12,047 nt of DNA from contig CALBLD010000353.1 of the NCBI GenBank assembly GCA_937895775.1, positions 1 through 12,047 on the forward strand. Reading direction: 5' to 3'. The notes beneath the pieces are model-generated. The model saw nothing but the letters and a program-made list of their open reading frames with translations, was not told where the DNA came from and searched no databases. The DNA comes from an uncultured Clostridia bacterium. Lineage in GTDB: Bacteria > Bacillota > Clostridia > Oscillospirales > CAG-272. Below, piece by piece: positions 1-8,043 of this stretch. Made by a program: the position numbers and the translations under genes. The number at the start of each line of letters is the position of its first letter. Within the stretch, counting starts at the first letter, position 1.

Positions 1-1409
1 CATCCGGCGATTATGCGGATAACGGCGGGCTTGAAATTCTTATAGGCGACACAAACCGCGCCGAATCGGCGGCGGCAAAGGACGCGCTGACCGCATCCGG
101 CTCGGAGAGAAACTATAATTACAGCGTGACGATTGCCGACAACAACAGAATCGTGATAGTCGGCGACAAGCCGGATGCGACCGTTCAGGCAGTGTCCGAT
201 CTTGTTGAAAAATACATCGAAAAACGTGACGACGGCGTGTACATAATGCTCACAAAAGAGCAGGGACTGTCTTACGGCTACGACCTGCCGGTGATTGTGG
301 CATCAAACGGCGTGCGCTTCAGGTCGGAGATCATTTCGACCGTTTATCAGCCAAATCTTGCGGTTGCGTCCTACAAAGGTTCGCAGTACCCGACGATCAT
401 AGAGCTTGAACACAACGGAAGCAAGAACGGCATACTGCTTGCAAGTTTTGAGGTATTTGCAAGCGGTTCGAGCGGGTTCAGAGTTTATCGCAGTTCGGAT
501 AAGGGAGAGACATGGAAACCGCTTTCGACCGCGGTCGAAAAGTTCGACCCCACACTTACGAGCCATTGGGAGCCGCATCTTTTCGAGCTTCCCTGTCAGG
601 TGGGCGACATGCCCGAGGGAACGCTCCTGCTGTCGGGTACGACGATCAGCAGCGACCTCAGCACAAAATCTCATGTGACCATCTGGAGAAGCTTCAATCA
701 GGGCAAAAACTGGGAGCAGTACAGCATAGTCGCAGAGGCGGGCGGTCTCGGCGAGGGTCTGTGGGAACCCTGCATACTTTACGAGAACGGATATCTCTAC
801 TGCTTCTATTCGGACGACTCCGACCCCAAACACGATCAGAAACTGGTCTATAAGAGATCGAAGGACGGCATAAGGTGGACCGATTTCACCGAGTGCGTCG
901 CAATGGACGACCCGGTTTACCGTCCGGGTATGATCTCGGTTGTGAAGATGAACAACGGCAAATTCTTTGCGTCTTACGAGGTTCTTGACGGTCCGATGGC
1001 GGAGCCGCACACCGACCGCATCTATTACAAGGTCGTAGACACTATCGACGGCGACTGGAATCCTTCCGATCCCGGGACACTGCTTGTACCGAAGGGCGGA
1101 GCAAGCTATATCGGCTCGGCACCCTGGTGCGGATATATGCCCGGCATCGGCGAAAACGGAATCGTGTTCGTTACCGCAAATTCGGGCGGCAACAAGTTTA
1201 TCTACATAAGCTTCGATTACGGCGAAACTTTTGAAGCGATCGAAAATCCGCTTCCCTATGTAGGAAGAAATACCGGCTATTCGCCTTCATTCTTCGCTTC
1301 CGCCGACGGAAAGACGCTCTTCTATGCGCAGACCGTTCCGGGTGAGGAAAAGCTGAACAAGATAATGTTCGCAAAAATAAGGATCGAAGAAGCTTTTGAA
1401 CTTAAGTAA
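1..1409 (+). CDS. Sialidase-fold (Asp-box propeller) lipoprotein, paralog 1, 5' truncated
   Basis: The reading frame is open from the left edge (first full codon at base 3) to TAA at 1407-1409, so the signal peptide and start lie outside the window. The GTG at 126 is internal, because the codons before it encode residues matching paralog 2 (SGDYADNGGLEIL). Bases 1-270 encode the end of the GH20/GH67-type N-terminal domain. The rest is a sialidase-superfamily propeller with Asp boxes RSSDKGETW (489-515), RSFNQGKNW (687-713), RSKDGIRW (855-878) and SFDYGETF (1209-1232). HWEPH, LWEP and RPGM motifs are present, so this copy keeps the Glu that paralogs 4 and 5 lack. The role is probably hydrolysis or binding of an extracellular glycan. 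The fold assignment is solid, but sialidase versus GH93-like arabinanase versus binding protein is undecided. DNA identity to paralog 2 is high, including a 56-base exact match. Confidence 0.85.
   Translation, partial: SGDYADNGGLEILIGDTNRAESAAAKDALTASGSERNYNYSVTIADNNRIVIVGDKPDATVQAVSDLVEKYIEKRDDGVYIMLTKEQGLSYGYDLPVIVASNGVRFRSEIISTVYQPNLAVASYKGSQYPTIIELEHNGSKNGILLASFEVFASGSSGFRVYRSSDKGETWKPLSTAVEKFDPTLTSHWEPHLFELPCQVGDMPEGTLLLSGTTISSDLSTKSHVTIWRSFNQGKNWEQYSIVAEAGGLGEGLWEPCILYENGYLYCFYSDDSDPKHDQKLVYKRSKDGIRWTDFTECVAMDDPVYRPGMISVVKMNNGKFFASYEVLDGPMAEPHTDRIYYKVVDTIDGDWNPSDPGTLLVPKGGASYIGSAPWCGYMPGIGENGIVFVTANSGGNKFIYISFDYGETFEAIENPLPYVGRNTGYSPSFFASADGKTLFYAQTVPGEEKLNKIMFAKIRIEEAFELK
567..622 (+). 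repeat. 56-bp exact direct repeat, copy A (paralog 1)
   Basis: Identical to bases 2334-2389 at the same place in paralog 2. It encodes the stretch from WEPHLFELP through GDMPEG. The match is perfect including third codon positions, which points to recent duplication or gene conversion rather than protein-level selection alone. Confidence 0.9.
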
Positions 1410-1447
1410 TCGGGGATAAAAGTCCGGAAATCGGCGTCAGACCCGTG

Positions 1448-1485
1448 TGTGCCTGTTTTCTTTGCCTGCAAAGAAAACAGGCACA
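1448..1485. repeat. Perfect 38-bp palindrome (18-bp arms, CT centre)
   Basis: The left arm TGTGCCTGTTTTCTTTGC is the exact reverse complement of the right arm, with only CT between them. It lies in the 102-bp gap between paralogs 1 and 2, 26 bases before the ATG at 1512. No T-run follows it on the + strand, so it is not a standard intrinsic terminator for paralog 1. It could be an mRNA-stabilising or processing hairpin, an attenuator, an operator, or one copy of a dispersed intergenic repeat. The motif CAAAGAAA of the right arm recurs at the ribosome binding site of paralog 2 (from base 1489), so a second, weaker pairing with the left arm is possible. Confidence 0.9.
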
Positions 1486-1490
1486 GCTCA

Positions 1491-1500
1491 AAGAAAGGAA
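1491..1500 (+). promoter_or_regulatory. Ribosome binding site that sets the start of paralog 2
   Basis: AAGAAAGGAA lies 11 bases before the ATG at 1512. The open frame runs upstream to a GTG at 1449, but that GTG lies inside the palindrome and would put a charged extension before the signal peptide. The ATG at 1512 gives a clean lipoprotein signal (MKKLRLL...). Confidence 0.7.
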
Positions 1501-1511
1501 TTGCCATACAA

Positions 1512-3179
1512 ATGAAAAAACTCAGACTTCTGTCTCTTGTCCTTGCATCTGCGTGCAGTCTTGCGATATTTACCGGATGTCCCGCAAAGCAGGATCCTGC
1601 TGCAACCGCAACGACCGCGTCAACCGACAATACTCCCGCGTCCGATTTTACCGGGAAACTTGACGGGTACACGGTCGTGTATCCCGGATTTGCGGCGGCA
1701 AGCATAAGGGAAAGTGCCGCAAAACTTGCAAAGCTTATCGGATGCGAGGCGAAAGCCGACAAGGGAGCATCCGGCGATTATGCGGATAACGGCGGGCTTG
1801 AAATCCTTGTAGGTGATACCGACCGCGCCGAATCGGCGGCGGCGAAGGATGCGCTGACAGCCGCAGGCTCAAAGAGAGCATATAATTACAGCGTGACGGT
1901 CACCGACAACAACCGCATCGTGATAGTCGGCGACAAGCCCGACGCGACCGTTGAGGCAGTGATCGCCATATGCGAAAGCTACATCGAAAAGCGTGACGAC
2001 GGCAGCTATCTGCTCCTTGCAAAGGGTCAGATGATCAGCGACGGTTACGATCTGCCGATAATTACTGCGTCGAATGGTGTGCGCTTCAAGTCGGAGATTA
2101 TTTCGACCGTTTATCAGCCCAATCTGAATCTGGCGACATCCAAGGGTTCGCAGTATCCGACGATCATAGAGCTTCAGCACAACGGGAGCAGCAACGGTAT
2201 ACTGCTCGCAAGTTTTGAGGTCTTTGCAAAGGGTTCAAGCGGGTTCAGAGTCTATCGGAGTTCCGACAAGGGCGCGACATGGAAGCCGCTTTCGACGGCT
2301 GTCGAAAAGCTTGACCCCACCCTGACAAAACACTGGGAGCCGCATCTTTTCGAGCTTCCCTGTCAGGTGGGCGACATGCCCGAGGGAACAATCCTGCTGT
2401 CGGGAACAACTATAAACAGCAGTAACGACAAAAAAACACATGTAACAATCTGGAGAAGCTTCAATCAGGGCAAGACGTGGGAGCAGTACTCGGTCGTAGC
2501 CGAGGCGGGCGGTCTCAACGAGGGACTGTGGGAACCGTTCATCATGTACGAAAACGGCGCACTTTATTGCTTCTATTCGGACGACTCGGATCCCGAGCAC
2601 GATCAGAAGCTTGTTTACAGGAAATCGACCGACGGCGTGAACTGGGGCGAACTTGTTGAAATCGCCGCATTTGAGGAATCCCACTGGCGTCCGGGCATGA
2701 TCTCGATCGCAAAGATGGGCAACGGCAAATATTTTATGCCTTACGAAGTGGGCAGCAGACAGGTTGCCGGCTACACCGACTACGATATATACTTCAAGAT
2801 CGTCGATGATCTTGACGGCGACTGGCAGAAGGAAGATCACGGTACCAAGCTGACCTCTGTAACAAAGGGCGGCGCAAAGATAATCGGCTCGGCACCCTTC
2901 TGCGCATGGGCACCCGCCGGCGGCGAATGCGGAACCCTTATCGTGACCGCGAACACGGGCGGACAAAAGTATATTTATGTAAGCTTTGACTACGGAAAGA
3001 GTTTTGAAGCGATCGAAAACCCGATCCCGACCGAAAGGATGACAGGCTATTCACCATCCTTCTTTGTACTTGACGACGGCAAGACCGTGCTTTACGGAAA
3101 CACGACAAACTGGGGCGACAGCTTCGGTCAGATTAAATTTGTAAGACTTGTTATTGAAGATCCGCTTAAAAACAGCTGA
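1512..3179 (+). CDS. Sialidase-fold (Asp-box propeller) lipoprotein, paralog 2
   Basis: 555 residues. Residues 1-22 are a lipoprotein signal peptide with lipobox FTG-C23, so the mature protein is predicted to be anchored to the outer face of the membrane. Residues 24-46 are a Thr/Ala-rich linker. Residues 47-180 form an alpha/beta domain with the signature GGLEILVGDTDRAES (94-108), typical of the accessory domain before catalytic domains in GH20/GH67-type glycosidases. Residues 190-553 are the propeller, with Asp boxes at 249-257 (RSSDKGATW), 315-323 (RSFNQGKTW), 371-378 (KSTDGVNW) and 491-498 (SFDYGKSF). Candidate active-site residues conserved in the array are R249, E341 (LWEP), R393 (RPGM) and E412; E276 (HWEPH) is shared only with paralogs 1 and 3. 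A GH93 exo-arabinanase-like or sialidase-like activity is possible but inferred. Paralog 3 starts 17 bases downstream, suggesting cotranscription. Confidence 0.88.
   Translation: MKKLRLLSLVLASACSLAIFTGCPAKQDPAATATTASTDNTPASDFTGKLDGYTVVYPGFAAASIRESAAKLAKLIGCEAKADKGASGDYADNGGLEILVGDTDRAESAAAKDALTAAGSKRAYNYSVTVTDNNRIVIVGDKPDATVEAVIAICESYIEKRDDGSYLLLAKGQMISDGYDLPIITASNGVRFKSEIISTVYQPNLNLATSKGSQYPTIIELQHNGSSNGILLASFEVFAKGSSGFRVYRSSDKGATWKPLSTAVEKLDPTLTKHWEPHLFELPCQVGDMPEGTILLSGTTINSSNDKKTHVTIWRSFNQGKTWEQYSVVAEAGGLNEGLWEPFIMYENGALYCFYSDDSDPEHDQKLVYRKSTDGVNWGELVEIAAFEESHWRPGMISIAKMGNGKYFMPYEVGSRQVAGYTDYDIYFKIVDDLDGDWQKEDHGTKLTSVTKGGAKIIGSAPFCAWAPAGGECGTLIVTANTGGQKYIYVSFDYGKSFEAIENPIPTERMTGYSPSFFVLDDGKTVLYGNTTNWGDSFGQIKFVRLVIEDPLKNS
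2334..2389 (+). repeat. 56-bp exact direct repeat, copy B (paralog 2)
   Basis: Second copy of the sequence at 567-622, in the same reading frame and position of the propeller. A shorter 26-base match, covering the second Asp box, is exact in three paralogs: 681-706, 2448-2473 and 4121-4146. Confidence 0.9.
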
Positions 3180-3196
3180 AAAGGAAGGGTTATAAA

Positions 3197-4840
3197 ATGA
3201 AAAAAATATTCAGACTTCTGTCGGTTGTCCTTGCATCGGCGTGCGGACTTATGGTATTTGCCGGATGTCCCGCAAAAAAAGACCCTGCGGCAACCGCAAC
3301 AACGACCGCTTCGACAGAGGAGCCTCCCGCACCCGGTTTTACCGGAAAGCTTGACGGATATACGGTCGTATATCCCGGATTTGCATCGGCAAATATAAGG
3401 GAAAGTGCCGCAAAACTCGCAAAGCTTATAGGATGCGAGGCAAAAGCCGACAAGAGTGCCTCCGGCGATTATCCCGACGACGGCGGACTTGAAATTCTCG
3501 TCGGCGACACCGACCGTCCCGAATCGTCGGCGGCAAAGGATGCGCTGACAGCCGCAGGTTCAAAGAAAGAGTATAATTACTCGGTGACAATCGCCGACAA
3601 CGATCGGATTGTGATAGTCGGCGACAAGCCGGACGCAACCGTTCAGGCGGTAAACGCCGTCTGTGAAAGCTATCTTGAAAAGCGTGAGGACGGCTGTTAT
3701 CTGCTTCTTGACAAAGGACAGTCGATCGGCGACGGCTACGATTTCCGCATAGTTACCGCATCGAACGGCGCACGCTTCAAATCCGAGATCGTTTCGACCG
3801 TTTATCAGCCGCCGGAAAAGACGAAAAGTTCATCCTATCCGACGATCATAGAGCTTCAGCACAGCGGCGACAAGAACGGGATAATGCTCGCAAGCTTTGA
3901 GTCGGACAACTCCTGTTTCAGAGTCTATCGCAGTTCGGACAGGGGAGAAACATGGAAGCTTGTTTCGACAGTGGTTGAAGGACTTGATTCCACGATGACA
4001 AAACATTGGGAGCCGCACCTGTTCGAGCTTCCCGTACAGGTGGGCGACATGCCCGCAGGCACGGTTCTGCTGTCGGGTACGACGATCACCAAGGACACCA
4101 AAACAAAATCTCATGTAACAATCTGGAGAAGCTTCAATCAGGGCAAGTCGTGGGAGCAGTATTCGGTGGTTGCCGAAGGCGGCGGCATCGGATACGGCGT
4201 TTGGGAGCCGTTTATCATGTATGAAAACGATGCGCTCTACTGCTTCTATTCGGACGACTCCGACCCCGAACACGATCAGAAGCTTGTATACAAAAAATCG
4301 ACCGACGGCAAAAACTGGGGCGAACTTGTGGAAATCGAGGAATATCACTGGCGTCCGGGCATGATATCGATTGCGAAAATGGGCAACGGAAAGTATTTCA
4401 TGCCCTATGAGATATGCAGTAACGAGGTTGCGGGCGTCGGAAACGACATCTATTTCAAGATTGTCGATGATCTTGACGGCGACTGGCAGAAAGAGGATCA
4501 CGGCACAAAGCTGACCTCTGTAACAAAGGGCGGTTCCTCAAAGGTCGGTTCTGCTCCCTTCTGCGCATGGACGCCTGCGGGCGGCGAGTGCGGAACGCTT
4601 CTTGTGGTTGAGAGAGTCGGCAGCGAGAGGTACATATACGCAAGCTTTGACTATGGCAAATCCTTCGAGGCAATCGACAATCCGATTCCTTATTCGGGCG
4701 AAAAAACGGGTCGTTCGCCCACACTCTTTGCACTTGATGACGGCACCGTGCTTTACGGCAATACGGCAAACTGGGGCGACGGCTTCGGTCAGATCAAATT
4801 TGCAAGGATTGTCATCGAAGACCCGCTTAAAAACAACTGA
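3197..4840 (+). CDS. Sialidase-fold (Asp-box propeller) lipoprotein, paralog 3
   Basis: 547 residues, with AAGGAAGGG seven bases before the ATG. The lipoprotein signal peptide ends at lipobox FAG-C24, followed by a Thr/Pro linker to about residue 47. The GH20/GH67-type accessory domain (about 48-181) carries GGLEILVGDTDRPES. The propeller (about 190-545) has Asp boxes at 245-253 (RSSDRGETW), 311-319 (RSFNQGKSW), 368-374 (STDGKNW) and 483-490 (SFDYGKSF). E272 (HWEPH) and E337 (VWEP) are 65 residues apart, as in every paralog. Compared with paralog 2 it has short deletions in the first blade (after residue 205 and near 236) and near the RPGM motif, which are surface-loop differences that could change substrate choice. 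Same subgroup as paralogs 1 and 2. The fold is clear; the substrate is unknown. Confidence 0.88.
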   Translation: MKKIFRLLSVVLASACGLMVFAGCPAKKDPAATATTTASTEEPPAPGFTGKLDGYTVVYPGFASANIRESAAKLAKLIGCEAKADKSASGDYPDDGGLEILVGDTDRPESSAAKDALTAAGSKKEYNYSVTIADNDRIVIVGDKPDATVQAVNAVCESYLEKREDGCYLLLDKGQSIGDGYDFRIVTASNGARFKSEIVSTVYQPPEKTKSSSYPTIIELQHSGDKNGIMLASFESDNSCFRVYRSSDRGETWKLVSTVVEGLDSTMTKHWEPHLFELPVQVGDMPAGTVLLSGTTITKDTKTKSHVTIWRSFNQGKSWEQYSVVAEGGGIGYGVWEPFIMYENDALYCFYSDDSDPEHDQKLVYKKSTDGKNWGELVEIEEYHWRPGMISIAKMGNGKYFMPYEICSNEVAGVGNDIYFKIVDDLDGDWQKEDHGTKLTSVTKGGSSKVGSAPFCAWTPAGGECGTLLVVERVGSERYIYASFDYGKSFEAIDNPIPYSGEKTGRSPTLFALDDGTVLYGNTANWGDGFGQIKFARIVIEDPLKNN

Positions 4841-4857
4841 GAATGGGTGTGGCGTGC

Positions 4858-6366
4858 ATGAAAAGACTTGTTTCAACGGTCTGTGCGGCGGCTGTTGTCT
4901 GTGCAGTTCTTGCCGGATGCGGCGGGAATGACATCGCTGACAGCAGTCGGCTGACCGACGGCACAACGACCGCTCATGTAAGCACGGTTTCGGCGACAGG
5001 AACCGACAACAAAACTACGACTGCGGGACAGCCGTCAACGGCTGTCCCCGCAACGACAGTGAAGCCGATCACATCGGCACCCGTGACGAATCAGCCGACA
5101 CAGACAACCACAGTATCCCGCACGACGACATTGCCGCAGGTCAGCACGGCTTTGCCGCCCGTGACAACGACAGGTCCGAAAGACACATCCGCACCGCCCG
5201 CAACGACGACACATCCGGGCGTCACATCCGCACCGACGACGACGGTTACCGAAATCGCGGGCGAGCCTGTAATTACTCCGAGCGGGAGGGTCTGGCAGCC
5301 GCGTGTGAAGAGTACGGTCGCGGACGCACCCGATAAATCATGGGACAAGGGTGTCGGATGCCCGTCGGTGATAGTGCTTGAGCACAGCGGAAGCAGAAAC
5401 GGACTTATCATCGCGGCGTACAGCGTGGCGGACAGCGGTCTTACGGGCGGCAGAACCTCTCTGCGTATCGCACGAAGTTCGGACGGCGGGCATACCTTTG
5501 TGCTTGCAGCAAAGGTGTACGAAAGTTTCGACACGACGATAGAGGCGTGCTGGAATCCGCATCTGTTTGAGCTTCCGACAAGGATCGGCGACATGCCGGC
5601 AGGTACGCTTCTGCTCGCAGGCGGATCGATAGACCCGGGGCAGAGCAGAAAATCGACGATTTCGATATGGCGAAGCTTTGACTGCGGGGAGAGCTGGGAG
5701 CAGTATTCTGTGGTAGCCGAAGGCGGAGGCATCGGTGACGGCGTATGGGAGCCGTTTCTGCTTTGCGAAAACGGATACCTTTATTGCTTCTATTCCGATG
5801 ATGCGACAACAAAACATTCGCAGTCACTGGTTTACAAAAAAACGTCCGACGGTAAAAACTGGTCGGGACCGCACGATATGGTGGTTCCCGACGATTACGC
5901 ATGGCGTCCGGGCATGATATCGATCGCAAAAATGGGCAACGGGAAGTTTTTTGCCGTCTACGAGGTCGGAAATGACAAGGGCGGCGGAGTTCCGGTCTAT
6001 TACAAGATAACGGATTCGCCCGACAACTGGGACAGCAGAAACCTCGGCAGAAAACTGACCGCGAAAAACGGTCAGGATTGCGGCTCCGCGCCGTGGTGCG
6101 CATGGTCGCCTGTCGGAGGTGAGTGCGGAACGCTTGTCGTCTCGGCAAAATACGGAACCGGCGACAACAGACTTTTCGTGAGTTACGATTACGGCGAGAC
6201 ATTTGAGCTTGTCGAAAATCCGCTTAATTATCCGAACGAAAACGGGTACGGCTATTCGGCGTCGCTTTTCTTCTCGGCAGACGGCAGAACGCTGTATTAT
6301 GCCAACACGACCGATAACGGTAAGGGAAAAGCAAAGATCGAATTTGTGAAAATAGGAATAAGCTGA
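4858..6366 (+). CDS. Sialidase-fold lipoprotein with long Thr/Pro stalk, paralog 4
   Basis: 502 residues from the ATG at 4858. I prefer this start to the in-frame ATG at 4843 because it gives MKR followed by a hydrophobic stretch and lipobox LAG-C21, like the other copies; neither start has a strong ribosome binding site, so coupling to paralog 3 is likely. Residues 24-135 are a low-complexity Thr/Pro/Ser/Ala stalk that replaces the accessory domain of the other copies; it may span the cell wall or be glycosylated. The propeller (about 145-502) has Asp boxes RSSDGGHTF (206-214), RSFDCGESW (272-280), TSDGKNW (329-335) and SYDYGETF near the end. The position that is Glu in paralogs 1-3 (HWEPH) is N233 here (CWNPH), whereas E298 (VWEP), RPGM and YEV are kept. 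The activity may therefore differ or be lost. Most similar to paralog 5. Confidence 0.86.
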   Translation: MKRLVSTVCAAAVVCAVLAGCGGNDIADSSRLTDGTTTAHVSTVSATGTDNKTTTAGQPSTAVPATTVKPITSAPVTNQPTQTTTVSRTTTLPQVSTALPPVTTTGPKDTSAPPATTTHPGVTSAPTTTVTEIAGEPVITPSGRVWQPRVKSTVADAPDKSWDKGVGCPSVIVLEHSGSRNGLIIAAYSVADSGLTGGRTSLRIARSSDGGHTFVLAAKVYESFDTTIEACWNPHLFELPTRIGDMPAGTLLLAGGSIDPGQSRKSTISIWRSFDCGESWEQYSVVAEGGGIGDGVWEPFLLCENGYLYCFYSDDATTKHSQSLVYKKTSDGKNWSGPHDMVVPDDYAWRPGMISIAKMGNGKFFAVYEVGNDKGGGVPVYYKITDSPDNWDSRNLGRKLTAKNGQDCGSAPWCAWSPVGGECGTLVVSAKYGTGDNRLFVSYDYGETFELVENPLNYPNENGYGYSASLFFSADGRTLYYANTTDNGKGKAKIEFVKIGIS

Positions 6367-6395
6367 GAGGCATCTCCGATACGAAAGGAAATCAT

Positions 6396-8039
6396 ATGAA
6401 GCGAATTAGAGCGACGGCGGTGCTGCTGATTGCATGCGCCTGCCTTACGGCGTTTGCCGCCTGCAAAAAGACCGACGGCGGCATCGGCACGACTGCGGGT
6501 GCGACGACAACGGCTCCCGAAACAACAACGGCGGAAAGCGTCGATCTTTCGGGATTCACGGTCGTCTATCCGGGATTCGGCGGCGCGGCGGTGTCGGCGG
6601 CGGCAAACAGGCTCGCAAAAGCACTCGGATGCGAGGCTAAAGCCGACAAGGGCGCGTCCGGCGATTACCCCGACGCGGGCGGCAGAGAGATACTTGTCGG
6701 AGCTACCGACCGTGCCGAATCGACGGCGGCAAAGGACGCACTTGATGCGTCAAAATCAAAAAAAAAATACTATTACAGCATTACGGTAGGCGAAAAACGC
6801 GTTGCGATAGTCGGGAACACCCCTATTGCGACCGTTGAGGCGGTGAATGTCATGATCGAAGACTTTATAAATGATAAAACGCTGAACATCCCGGTCGGGA
6901 CGGTAAAATCCGGCTCAATCGCCGACGATCCGATAAAGGCATCGAAAGCGGAGCTTGTTCCCGAGGTCATTTCGACGATCGCAAAGGCACCGATCCAGAC
7001 ATGGGGCAACGGAATCGGCTATCCGTCGGTGATCGAGCTTGCGCACAACGGTGACAAGAACGGCACGCTTCTTGCCGCATATTCGATCTCGGACAGCGGA
7101 AAAACCGGCGGGCCGACCAGCATACGCGTTGCACGTTCCACAGACGGCGGCGGCAAGTGGCTCCAGTGCGGCAGGGCATACGAAGAATTCGACAAATCGA
7201 TCGAGGCATGCTGGAACCCGCATCTGTTTGAGCTTCCGACAAAGATGGGCGAGCTTTCCGAGGGAACGATCATTCTTTCGGCGATCTCGATAGACGCGGG
7301 GCAGAAGGTGAAAACGGCAGTCTGCGTGTGGACAAGCACCGATCAGGGAAAGAGCTGGAAGGAGTATTCGGTCGTGGACACGGCAGGGGGGCTTTCCGAG
7401 GGTCTGTACGAGCCGTACATAATGTATGAAAACGGCAAGCTTTACTGCTTCTATTCGGATGAATCGGAGCATGAGGTTCATTCGCAGAAGCTGGTCTACA
7501 AAACATCGACCGACGGCAAAAACTGGTCGGAGAAATTTGACATGGTCACGCTCGACGATCAGACCGAGCGACCCGGCATGGCGGTCGTCGCAAAGATGGG
7601 CAACGGCAAATACTTCGGCGTTTACGAGGTTTGCAGTACACTGCCCGACAAGGGAGCGACGATATACTTCAAAATCGTCGATTCGATAGACGACTGGAGA
7701 TCGGGCGAAAAGGGCGAGGTCCTGAAAACAAAGGACGGTCAGACCTGCGGTTCGGCACCCTGGTGCGCATGGACGCCTGTGGGCGGTGACTGCGGCATGC
7801 TCATAGTTTCGGCGAAATACGGCGCGAAAAACAACGAGCTTTTCGTAAGCTTTGACTACGGCGAGACATTTGAACTTGTAAAGAACCCGCTTGAATACAG
7901 CGGCAAGAGCGGTCTTGGCTACTCTGCGTCTCTGTTTTTCTCGGCTGACGGCAAAACTCTCTATTACGCAAATACCATAGACGACGAAAGCAACGAGGAA
8001 AAGGCAAAGATCGACTTTGTAAGAATAAGAATACGCTGA
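6396..8039 (+). CDS. Sialidase-fold (Asp-box propeller) lipoprotein, paralog 5
   Basis: 547 residues, with AAAGGAAA five bases before the ATG. The signal peptide ends at lipobox FAA-C23, followed by a short Thr-rich linker. The accessory domain (about 50-175) has GGREILVGATDRAES and is close to that of paralogs 1-3. The propeller (about 185-547) is instead closest to paralog 4, sharing ACWNPHLFELPT, GSAPWCAW and GYSASLFFSADG. Asp boxes: RSTDGGGKW (247-255), TSTDQGKSW (313-321), STDGKNW (371-377) and SFDYGETF (485-492). N274 stands where paralogs 1-3 have Glu, and the second motif is YEP (E339) rather than WEP. This is the last gene of the array and is followed by a strong hairpin. It is probably a surface glycan-active or glycan-binding protein; catalysis is less certain than for paralogs 1-3. 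Confidence 0.87.
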   Translation: MKRIRATAVLLIACACLTAFAACKKTDGGIGTTAGATTTAPETTTAESVDLSGFTVVYPGFGGAAVSAAANRLAKALGCEAKADKGASGDYPDAGGREILVGATDRAESTAAKDALDASKSKKKYYYSITVGEKRVAIVGNTPIATVEAVNVMIEDFINDKTLNIPVGTVKSGSIADDPIKASKAELVPEVISTIAKAPIQTWGNGIGYPSVIELAHNGDKNGTLLAAYSISDSGKTGGPTSIRVARSTDGGGKWLQCGRAYEEFDKSIEACWNPHLFELPTKMGELSEGTIILSAISIDAGQKVKTAVCVWTSTDQGKSWKEYSVVDTAGGLSEGLYEPYIMYENGKLYCFYSDESEHEVHSQKLVYKTSTDGKNWSEKFDMVTLDDQTERPGMAVVAKMGNGKYFGVYEVCSTLPDKGATIYFKIVDSIDDWRSGEKGEVLKTKDGQTCGSAPWCAWTPVGGDCGMLIVSAKYGAKNNELFVSFDYGETFELVKNPLEYSGKSGLGYSASLFFSADGKTLYYANTIDDESNEEKAKIDFVRIRIR

Positions 8040-8043
8040 AAAC

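Noticed and set aside
1449..1511. N-terminal extension of paralog 2 from GTG 1449
   Set aside because: It would be encoded by the palindrome and would disrupt the signal peptide. The ATG at 1512 has its own ribosome binding site and matches the starts of the other copies.
4951..5250. DNA microsatellite or CRISPR-like repeat in the Thr-rich part of paralog 4
   Set aside because: The low complexity is at protein level. Thr codons are mixed and there is no fixed repeat unit or spacing in the DNA.
1..8039. Calling the array outright as neuraminidases (nanH)
   Set aside because: Asp boxes show the propeller fold only. They occur in many non-sialidase families, and several motifs here look more like GH93, so no gene symbol is assigned.
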